64,000 nucleotides of DNA from NCBI RefSeq assembly GCF_963422355.1, contig NC_085100.1, positions 5,986,068 through 6,050,067 of the forward strand, in the 5' to 3' direction. Position 1 is the stretch's first letter. Each line of letters opens with the position of its first letter. Under the pieces are notes generated by a model. The model had not been told where the DNA came from. It saw only the letters and a program-made list of their open reading frames with translations, and did no database searches. This document shows positions 56,200-64,000 of the stretch, piece by piece. This DNA comes from Corticium candelabrum. Its lineage: Eukaryota > Porifera > Homoscleromorpha > Homosclerophorida > Plakinidae. A program made the position numbers and the translations under genes.

Positions 56200-56670
56200 A
56201 AGGGGGTGGATCTTGAATTGAATATTGCACTGGCTGATCCCTGGAGTAATGACATTGAAGTTTATCAGCTACAACTCAGAGAGCAGCAGCAACCAGAAAA
56301 GAAAATCTGAAGATCAAATTGTACGACCAGGAGCTTTGCCTGGAGGTTTTCGACCAACATTTGTGCCTATAATCTTCGAACATTTGACTGTTGGAGAGAC
56401 TATTAGAAGAAACTATCACAGCTATCAAAAGACAAAGACGGAAAGCCAAATGCATCAACCTTCAAGTCATACTCGAGATCTGTGTTTTCTGTGTGCCAAC
56501 AATGATCAAATGCTTAGAGTAATGACTGTAAATAAGGAAGATTGTTTCAATAGACAGCCACATAAATATAAATAGTTGTAGGTAGAACCAAGCCTTACTG
56601 GCTTGGGTAGTATTTAGCTGCTTTTTGCTTAAATGGTGTGTAATAGTTCAATGTTTGAAAATATATGTAT
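56200..56670 (+). pseudogene. RLE-type LINE, 5'-truncated copy C
   Basis: Starts in the endonuclease domain (DLELNIALADPWSNDIEV, about 56212) and runs through broken frames equivalent to the FEHFGRWG region. Its 3' end TTTGAAAATATATGTATTGA passes into (GACA)n at 56671. Confidence 0.65.
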
Positions 56671-56682
56671 TGACAGACAGAC

Positions 56683-56730
<48 letters not shown>
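56671..56730 (+). repeat. (GACA)n tract between LINE copies C and D
   Basis: About 15 units, one altered to GATA. Copy D starts at the next base. Confidence 0.92.
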
Positions 56731-56731
<1 letters not shown>

Positions 56732-57436
56732 TGAGGTTGGGTCTTGAAATGCCCCTCGGTTCTGTTGTCCCTGTATGCAAATGCGACAAAGACATTGATA
56801 AAGACGGCTACCACCTTCTCACATGTAAGACCGGCGGTGGGCCAATATGGACTCACGAGACATTGTCTAGTGTTTGGAGCAACTGTCTACAGCATTTGAA
56901 GATGTCCCATCAGCGGGAACCAAGGAATCTTTACGTTAATAGCGACAACCGCCCCGACATCGTTGTCTTTGATGCTCAACAGGGTTGTGACATTGAGCTG
57001 GACATCTCGGTGGCCCACCCATGGGCACTACATGTGATCTCTCGAGCAGCTCAGGAAGACGGCGCGGCCGCAGCTACCCGTGAGGTCAAGAAATCAGAAA
57101 AATACGCTAAAAAAGAAAGGGACGTTTGGGGCCTCCTCTCCAAATGCATCCCATTAGTGTTCGAACACTTCGGACGTTGGGGCTCAGAGGCAGCTCAATT
57201 CCTACACCGCCTGTCACTCCAGTCTATAGACAAAGACGGAAGAAAGAACAGTCATGAATTTAAGTTATTGTGGCGTAAATGCATGTCAGTAGCTTTGCAA
57301 AGGTGTAATGCTAGCGTAATTAGCAGAAAGTTGGCAAGACTGGGACATTCTTCATTCGCACGTAGTTAAATTATGTCGTCGGCCATTTGGGCCAGACTAG
57401 AATGTAGTAGTGTTGTTCTTTGAAAATATATGTATT
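56731..57436 (+). CDS. RLE-type LINE, 5'-truncated copy D with intact C-terminal domain (212 aa)
   Basis: The best preserved copy of this domain. From 56731: CKCDKDIDKDGYHLLTCK (zinc-binding type CxC...HxxxC, residues about 17-36), GGGPIWTH, REPRNLYVNSDNRPDIVVFD (RPD of a PD-D/EXK nuclease, about residue 76), CDIELDISVAHPW (about 86-99), AAQEDGAAAATREVKK, PLVFEHFGRWGSEAAQFL (about 142), ending at 57369. Restriction-like endonucleases of this layout nick the target DNA for target-primed reverse transcription. RT is absent, so this is only the 3' end of an element. Its 3' UTR ends TTGAAAATATATGTATTGA then (GACA)n. Confidence 0.75.
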
Positions 57437-57472
<36 letters not shown>

Positions 57473-57474
57473 GG

Positions 57475-57506
<32 letters not shown>
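57437..57506 (+). repeat. (GACA)n tract between LINE copies D and E
   Basis: About 17 units with a few substitutions. The next LINE fragment begins directly after it. Confidence 0.92.
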
Positions 57507-57507
<1 letters not shown>

Positions 57508-57683
57508 TCTAGCAGCACCCAGATTTTCAAGCATTAGTTGACTGAAAGCTGGGTAGTAGCATAATTTTTAGCTGCTATGTGTACACATATGTGTATTTTC
57601 ATTTAGCTTGCAAACTTTACTTTTTTGCCTTTTGCTGATATGTATTATAGTTTGATGTTTGAAATATATGTATTGACAGACAT
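57507..57683 (+). mobile_element. RLE-type LINE, 3'-UTR-only copy E
   Basis: Some 175 bp starting CTCTAGCAGCACCCAG and ending TTTGAAATATATGTATTGACA. It closely matches the 3' UTR of copy A (28567-28735). It is a severely 5'-truncated insertion that begins at a GACA tract and ends in GACAGACA. Confidence 0.75.
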
Positions 57684-58022
57684 ATCGTTATATTTGAACT
57701 CTTACTCTACTAATAACAATCGCTAAATTTACGTATGCATAACAATAACAGTCAATGAACAAAATGTTGAACATCTCTATCATACAGAAAATCATCAAAA
57801 TTGCACTTAGACAACTTTGTAAAAATCACGTGAGAGTTGCAAGACTGTACAACTACAGACAGTTGCTTTCTCCATCTATCTCTACAGTCTGTTTCACTGC
57901 TTTATCCATTTGCATCTTTTGAAATTTTGGAGATCTTGCCGAGACAATCTTCAGCCATAGGGCCAAAAAGCCAAAGTGTTCAAAAACCAGTGGACTACAT
58001 GTTGTATAGATCCTGCTATAGA
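57684..58022. other. Tail region of minus-strand LINE copy F
   Basis: Read on the minus strand, 57990-57850 continues the LINE C-terminus in a different frame (SPLVFEHFGFLAL type). No tail repeat is seen at its 3' end. Confidence 0.45.
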
Positions 58023-59326
58023 CTACTGTTGACCATATTTTGGCAGCTGATTGTACGGTGTCACAAGAATGCGGATGAACAAGTGAAATATCCAGGTATT
58101 TGTCAAGTGTCCAGTGGGATCATATGTTGTTATATCCGGCCTGTTCTCAGAGTCAGTATACCTATTTCTTGGCTCAACTTGATGAGGAATATTTACCTCG
58201 TCTAAACATTTAGCCCAAGTTAACACGATTGTATTGTGTTGCCATACTGGGCCACCGCCAAACTTGCAGGTCAATAGATGATAACTATGTTCATCAAGGC
58301 TTGTACCACAATCACACTTGGTAACAATCTGGGAATATGATAAAAGAATACCAAGTCTCAAAAATGCTACCACACAAAATTCTGAGGACTTTAGAACAAA
58401 TTTTGGTGCTGAAGGAATAGCTTGAAGCCATGATCCTGCTCCACGTCCCTGACATGACCTTATCCTTGCAGTATGTTTGACAGAGGATGCTTGCATAACA
58501 CATGTTGCTGCATTCCCTTCAGCAATATCCGAGCTCTGGCAACTTTGGAGTTTTACTGGATTTGCCATAAGCCCAGACAAAGACTGAGGTACGAGTGTCT
58601 CTCCATCTGATCCTAAGGTGGAAGGAAAGCTTGCTATTGCCTTGCAAACATGCTGATAGAAAGGAAGTGGATTCACACAGTTGAGGCTGTCATATAGATC
58701 TATTCTAGATGAAAATCTATGAGGAATTGTGCTCATTGAATAGCACCATGAACCCACAAAAGCAGCAGCAGAGATTTGCGTCAAGTTTGTAATGCCAAAA
58801 CCTCCCAACTTGATCTTAAGAGATGCTTGCTTCCATGTCAGCTCGTCAAGTTCACTCAACCCCAATATTGCTGCAAAAAGTATCTGGTCATGAATGTGAG
58901 AAGCTTGGTGTAAAACTGAAGGAGGCACACACTTTGCACATGATTTAATGTAAGCACATGACAGTACCGCAGTAAAAGAAGTGAACTTTGAGGATTATTC
59001 AAGTTGAGCAGTTGAGAACAAGGCCGTCAACTGCAGCTGCTGATTTGCTACATCTAGACTGGACATAAGAATTATTGCCAATAGGCACCCCAAGGATATC
59101 AACACCAGACAATATTATGGGAACTGAGAATCTGTTTACATTATTCTATTTGGCTGATGGCAAATATATTTCACACTTCTATCACAAATTTTCAGGTTGA
59201 TTGTTTGGAACTCTTTCTGTAGATCAGTTAGCACTGACTCATACTGTTGACTATAGCCAACCACAAAGATGTCATCCAAGTAAGACAAAATAGTTAAATT
59301 GCTGTACTTCTATTAAAGCCTATTGA
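58023..59326 (-). pseudogene. RLE-type LINE copy F, RT end plus endonuclease domain (minus strand)
   Basis: 59310-58930 encodes the RT catalytic box SYLDDIFVVGYSQQYESV and LLLLRYCHVLTLNHV in broken frames. 58928-58023 is an uninterrupted 301-codon stretch with LKIKLGGFGITNLTQISAAA (about residues 38-57), CDCGTSLDEHSYHLLTCKFGG, EPRNRYTDSENRPDITTYD, then a frame change in the endonuclease strand. The 5' truncation point lies directly against the (GACA)n tract at 59327. Confidence 0.75.
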
Positions 59327-59350
59327 TAGACAGACAGACAGACAGACAGA
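59327..59350 (+). repeat. (GACA)n tract between LINE copies F and G
   Basis: Short GATAGACAGACA tract lying exactly between a minus-strand and a plus-strand LINE copy, both 5'-truncated at it. Confidence 0.85.
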
Positions 59351-59700
59351 GCGTCGAACCGGAACAGACGTCGAACTAGATTTGTCTTTGGCCCACCCAT
59401 GGTGTGCCGATATCTTGTCAAGAGCAGCCCAAGAAGACGAGACAGCAGCGGCAAGAAGGGAAGAGAGGAAAGTCAAGAAATACCAGTCAAAGGTCCTCCC
59501 GGGTGGATTATGCCTCAACTTCGTGCATCTAGTTATGGAACACTTCGGTCATTGGGGGAGACAAGCACAATCATTCCTGTCTCAATTATCTCCACTAAGT
59601 AAAAACATCGACCTTGGTAACAGTGACCAAGATTTCAAGTGCTACTGGAGAAGAAGATTAGCTGTAGCTCTCCATGACCATATTTTGCCATTTTCTTTGT
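59351..59700 (+). pseudogene. RLE-type LINE, 5'-truncated copy G
   Basis: Starts in the endonuclease strand (TDVELDLSLAHPWCADILSR, about 59362), then AAQEDETAAARREERKVKK, VMEHFGHWGRQAQSFLSQ and a C-terminal KCYWRRRLAVALHD, open to about 59700. It begins at the GACA tract. Confidence 0.7.
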
Positions 59701-59723
59701 TCTCGCATCTCTGCCGTGTAGCC

Positions 59724-60029
59724 TTATCGTTTGGCAGATGATTGTAGAGTGTCACAATAAAGTGGGTGAGCCATTGAAATATCCAAGTCTGTTGTGGAAT
59801 ATTCAGTGGGATCGCATGATACTATATCTGATCGGTTCTCTGAGTTAATATATCTGTTTCTAGGCTCAACTTGATGAGGAGTGTTTAATTCATCTAAACA
59901 ATTAGCCCAAGTTGAGACAATTGTATTATGTTGCCACACTGGGGCTCCGCCAAACTTGCAGGTCAATAGATGATAACTAGGTTCATCAAGACTTGCACCA
60001 CAGTCACACTTGGTAACAATTTGAGACAA
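59724..60029 (-). pseudogene. RLE-type LINE fragment copy H (minus strand)
   Basis: CDCGASLDEPSYHLLTCKFGG, HQVEPRNRYINSENRSDIV and DLDISMAHPLYC. RPD has become RSD. It is very similar to copy F over the shared stretch, so probably the same subfamily. Confidence 0.7.
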
Positions 60030-61160
60030 ACAGACACATGAGGCGTGGTTGCAACATGCCCTTTCATACCAGTCAGTGTATTGTGGAAAAGATCTGGATA
60101 AAGACAGTTATCATCTGATAACGTGCAAAACAGGGAGGCCTCGTATTTACACATGATTCAATTGTATTCAACTAGTCTGGCTGTTTGAAGCAACTCCATC
60201 TACATATCACACAAGGGGACCATAACATCGCTACCTGAATTCAGACAACAGACCAGATATACTGTAATTAAATCAACAAAAATTCGTAAGCGGTAAACTT
60301 TCGTAAGTATCCAAATTCACCATTTCGTAAGCAGCAAACTTTCGTAAGTGTTGATGAACATAGCCGCTTTTCTGTGCAGAACATCAACACAAATCAACAG
60401 AAAATCAAAACCACAACACCACTCCTAAATATCTGCTAAGCGCTTAAGCATGTGTACACGTGTATATCCTATCTCACCAGGTGTCCATGTGTGAAAATGT
60501 CAAAACCACAGCACCACAAATAAATATTGCTTAGGCATGTGCCCTGTCTCACCAGGTGTCCGTCTGTCTGGCAGGCGTGACATGTGATGATTTAGTACTA
60601 TGTGAAGTGTCAGTAAAAACCCAAAAGTGACAAATACCATTCAGCATTTAACTTCAGTAAATCTGAGATCACTTACAAATATACGAAAGTTAGATGCTTA
60701 CAAAATTTTGTTGATTTACAGTAGTGGTTTTTGACGCTGAGACAGGTTTGGAAATCGATTTGGATATCTATGGTGCATCCTTGGTGTCCAGATACCATCT
60801 CTAGGGCAACCAAAGAAAGATGGTGCTGCTGCACCAAAACGAGAGAAGAAGAAACAGGAAAAACATGAGAAAAATATTACAAGGTGGTTCTTACCCCAAG
60901 TTAGTTCCACTACTTCTTGTGCACTTTGGTCGGTGGGGTTAAGGACGCTGAACATTTTTTGAACAAACTGGCACTTCAATCCAGAGACATCAGTGGAAAA
61001 AGAAGAATAGGACAGAGTTCAAGGCCTTGTAGAGGCAGATGATTTCAGTTTCCCTGCAGAAGTCTAATTCACGAGTAATTAGAGAGGAAATCAAGCAGCT
61101 CAGACATCATTTTAGCAACAATAGTTTGGAACTTCCTTCAACAGCTATTGTTTAGTTAGT
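60030..61160 (+). pseudogene. RLE-type LINE copy I, split by a MITE
   Basis: Left part 60030-60261: KDSYHLITCKT-type zinc block (about 60105) and NSDNRPDI (about 60245). Right part 60725-61160: VVFDAETGLEIDLDIYGAS, LVHFGRWG and NSRVIREEIKQLRHH in broken frames. A 461-bp TA-flanked element sits between Ile and Val codons of the RPDI-VVFD motif. Confidence 0.75.
60262..60722 (+). mobile_element. MITE with TA target duplication
   Basis: Ends CTGTAATTAAATCAACAAAA and the inverse of CTGTAAATCAACAAAATTTT, flanked by TA on both sides (60260-60261, 60723-60724). Inner direct repeats: TTCGTAAGCGGTAAACTTTC / TTCGTAAGCAGCAAACTTTC, and a later pair around CTCACCAGGTGTCC. Non-coding. TA duplication suggests mobilisation by a Tc1/mariner-type transposase. 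Confidence 0.8.
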
Positions 61161-61275
61161 TGTTGCACATACTGAAGGGCCACCTGACTAGCTGGGTCCC
61201 ATAGACTTGTAGTATTGTGTTTAGCTTTGGTGAGTAATGTGCACTAGTCTTGATGATGTACTCAATAGAGAACAA

Positions 61276-61357
61276 AGACAGATGGAGAGACAGGCAGACA
61301 GACGGACGGACGGACGGACGGACAGACGGATGGACAGACAGACAGACACAGACAGAC

Positions 61358-61391
<34 letters not shown>
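61276..61391 (+). repeat. Compound (GACA)n/(GACG)n tract
   Basis: About 115 bp of GACA, GACG and GATG tetramers. LINE copy J starts within about 20 bp to its right. Confidence 0.9.
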
Positions 61392-61392
<1 letters not shown>

Positions 61393-62430
61393 TGTATTTG
61401 CACACAGATGAAAAGTGAATTTTCGTATTTCTGTTATCCTCTCCAGCATGGAGTGTCAACAAAGGGAGAAACGGATCTTCCCTTACACCATATCCAGCTT
61501 CTACTAGGAGCCAACAATAACTGGATTGTTCTGAAGACTGATGCTAAGAATGCCTTTAATTCAATCCACCACTTGCTGCAACAAACGACGGAATCTTTCC
61601 CTATTTTGACAAGCCATGTCAAGCAATTCTGGGTTTGGTCCTCTGATCTTTCTACAGAACAATGTTCCGGTTATTTTGTCATCTCAAGAAAGGTCCATCA
61701 GGGAGATCTTCTAGGACCAGTTCTGTTTTCTTTAGGCATACAACAAACCCTGGTTGATTTGCAAAGCAAATTTCCAAGCAATAAGAGTGCTAGCTTGTCT
61801 TGATGATGTCTTCTTAGGTGGACCAGAAAAACATGCCCTTGATGCTTTAATTTCCACTCTTCAACCTGAATTTTTCAAAACAGGACTGGAAACACAGGAA
61901 ACAAAAAGTGAAATATACTGTTCACACAACAAAGAAGCCACCTCTTCTGAATATATACCTTACCTGTTTCCAGTGAAGGCATTATGATACTAAGAACACT
62001 ATTTGGGAAATGTGAATATGTTGCAACAGCATGTTCCACTATTGCAGAAATGAGGATGATCTTTGCAGACAGCTTGTTGACTTGGATAATCTGCAAGCAT
62101 CCATGCTGCTTCTTAGATACTGTCATACCACACGGCTAAATCACTTAGCAAGAGGAAAATGTCCAGAAACATTGGAACAGGCAGCTACTATCCACAATGA
62201 ACAAACAAATCTACTTTCTCTCGTTTGCTAAGAAATGCTAACATCAGCAGAAATAACTGGAACCAAGTGTGTCGTTCTATTGTCTACATGCAGAGGACAA
62301 AGTCTGCGCATGCCCACTACCCAACATCCCTTCAAGAAATGTCCAACTTAGCAACAGAAGAAAAGAAACTTACCCTGCAATTCAGAATCGTAATGTCTGT
62401 GCTAGAAACAGTATAAACCACTTCTGACAA
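61392..62430 (+). pseudogene. RLE-type LINE copy J, reverse transcriptase part
   Basis: RT motifs in order: VLKTDAKNAFNSIHHLL (motif A, about 61530), SRKVHQGDLLGPVLFSLGI (motif B, about 61685), RVLACLDDVFLGGPEKHA (motif C with CLDD, about 61790) and LLLRYCHTTRLNHLARGKCP (about 62105). Frame changes lie near 61800 and 61990. It lacks the endonuclease end, so it complements the other copies: A and F link the two halves. Confidence 0.75.
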
Positions 62431-62449
62431 CTAAGTTTAGCAAGCTAGT

Positions 62450-64000
62450 CTAATAATGAATATAGTCTCTAAGCCAGCTGGGAGGTTTGATGACTCGCCC
62501 ACTTCTGGTTGTTGATGTTGTTTTCATAGTGTGGAGTGGGCGGACTTGACAACAGACGTTGCCTTTGACTTCCGAGTTCATCGTCGTTGGTTGAATGCAT
62601 GTAGGTGCTGATGTTTGCGATAATGACGTCGTGACTACTAGAAGCTGTTCCCGTTCAACATCATCACTAGCCAAAGGCGCCATAGTTGATGCAGGTGAGG
62701 TTTCATTACCGTGGCGTAAGTGGCTCCTATTTCTCCGTACACGGATCCCTGTCCAGTGGTCACTTCATATGACCTATGTGGCAAGACTTTAGACACAACT
62801 GTCTTCTTCCATTCGCCACTTTTGAACGGTTGTATGCGGACTGTTTGTCCTGGCAATAACTCTGAGAGATCCCTCGCGCTGTCCTATTGTATGTTGTTGC
62901 TTGTTGGCTTTGGCAGTCTGCTGCTTTTGTTCAATGCCTGCTGGAATGTGAGGTCTAAGAAGTTGTTCGGTAGTTGGTAGGAGTACTTTTGCGCAACGAC
63001 CGAACAGCATTTGCACCGGACTAGCTTGCAGTGTTCGGTAGGTGTATTCATGAAAGTTAACAGCGTTAGCCACAAATCACTTTGCAATTGGTATGCACGT
63101 TTGAGAAGCCTTTTAACTGTTTTGATCACATTATCTGCCTTTCCGTTTGATTGTGAATACCCTGGAGAGGAAGTGGTATGATGGAATTGCCACTCTTTTG
63201 CAAACTCGCAAAACTCGTGGCAGCTAAATTTCGAGCCATTATCTGTGACCACAATATCCAGAACACAATGACGAGCGAATTGTTGTTTGCGCCGCCTGAT
63301 TACTGATATCGATGTTGTATTGGAAAGACAAAAATTACGTCGCCAATTGCCGTAGTAATCCACTGTTACTAGGAAATCTTTCCAATACAAAGAGCACAAA
63401 TCTGCCCCAACTTTGGCCCAGGGCCTTGAAGCAACATTGTGAGACTTCAAACTTTCTTTTTGTTGTTTCTGGTCTAGCAAGCGGTATGTCTCGCACTGAC
63501 GGATAAGACTTCACCTCAACACTCGTCCTAGACCAATATAGGCATTCTCAGGCCGTGCGCAAACAACCATTGATACCTATGTGTGACTTGTGTATCTTTC
63601 TGAGCGTCTCAGCTCTCATCGATTTAGGAACAATCACCCTGTGTCCTCGAAATACCATTCCGTCTTGTACTGACAACTCATCTCTCACCTGAAAATACGA
63701 CTTAAGCGGTTCTGGTAAATCTGTTTTTGTCTCTGGAGATCCTGCCTGTATGACTTGTATCAAGACTTGTAAATCATTGTCCTCCTGTGTCTCTATCTTC
63801 TTGGCATCATCCAATACTGGTAGATCTCTATCACATAATTTTTCTCCAGCTCTTCTTGAAACTTCAAGACCTCTAAATCCGGTTCTCCCGTTGATGTCTC
63901 CGACAAGTATGCTCTTGATAGAGCATTGGCAATATGCATGTTCTTGCTTTGTAGATATGCGATAGTCACGGTGTACTGTTGGAAACGTAGAAACATTCTC
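62450..64000 (-). pseudogene. Ty3/gypsy pol, 3' part, running off the right edge
   Basis: Minus strand, entering at the right edge in RNase H (NMHIANALSRAYLSE, about 63930). Then the integrase N-terminal region (HKSHIGINGCLR, 63570), core pieces (WAKVGADLCSLYWKDF, 63410; VTDNGSKFSCHEF, 63250; GYSQSNGKADNVIK, 63165, with Lys instead of catalytic Glu), and a C-terminal domain (MPGQTVRIQPFKSGEW, 62856). It ends RSGRVIKPPSWLRDYIHY at 62450. Four frame changes are visible. No LTR is recognised at its left end. Confidence 0.8.

Noticed and set aside
61237..61480. Arg/Thr/Asp-rich start of an open frame at the GACA/GACG tract
   Set aside because: The first 50 or so codons are microsatellite translation; only the RT part beyond 61450 resembles a protein.

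Overview
The window is eukaryotic and almost certainly from a non-bilaterian animal, most likely a sponge; that placement is an inference. The supporting signs are spliced genes with GT-AG introns (some about 60 bp), an animal voltage-gated proton channel gene, a somatomedin-B/adhesion-GPCR type gene, AT-rich DNA, long microsatellites, and many layers of nested transposons. No bacterial operon, rRNA or tRNA was seen. Only two host gene loci are recognised: a broken adhesion-GPCR-like gene (29.9-32.7 kb, minus strand) and an HVCN1/Hv1 proton channel gene (46.4-55.1 kb, minus strand) whose largest visible intron (about 7.5 kb) is packed with transposon debris.

Layout. 0.64-1.01 kb: relic of an IS630/Tc1-type DDE transposase. 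1.0-9.2 kb: six copies of a 1.2-1.5 kb compound repeat, five forward and one inverted at about 6.56 kb. Each contains a roughly 0.7 kb segment bounded by inverted arrays of a 21-bp minisatellite. 10.23-17.25 kb: a 7.0 kb EnSpm/CACTA-like DNA transposon with imperfect terminal repeats, many subterminal repeats, a transposase gene (plus) and a divergent BEN-domain gene (minus). 17.90-22.31 kb: a complete Ty3/gypsy element with two identical 140-bp LTRs, a 5-bp target duplication, PBS and PPT, inserted into another copy of the compound repeat. It carries a pol frameshift and an altered protease motif. 22.74-24.42 kb: a 1.7 kb foldback palindrome in the same repeat copy. 24.65-27.1 kb: remains of a second gypsy element.

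27.1-29.2 kb and 56.2-62.4 kb: fragments of a non-LTR retrotransposon family with a C-terminal restriction-like endonuclease. The fragments lie head to tail, separated by (GACA)n tracts. 34.45-45.50 kb: an old gypsy element with diverged LTRs. It is split at 37.35-43.45 kb by a 6.1 kb Polinton/Maverick-type element (6-bp target duplication, TIRs of about 240 bp starting 5'-AG, capsid-like genes, integrase, ankyrin-like gene) that shows no DNA polymerase B. 48.6-52.0 kb: two further LINE fragments inside the proton-channel intron. 62.45-64 kb: the 3' part of another gypsy pol running off the right edge.

How it fits together. The elements can be ordered in time by who interrupts whom. The compound repeat is older than both the gypsy element and the foldback inserted in it. 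The 34-45 kb gypsy is older than the Polinton in it. One LINE copy is older than a TA-flanked MITE that splits it at 60.26 kb. The youngest insertion is probably the 17.9-22.3 kb gypsy, because its LTRs are identical. Most transposon genes, and the GPCR, carry frameshifts or stops. The proton channel looks conserved in its membrane domain.
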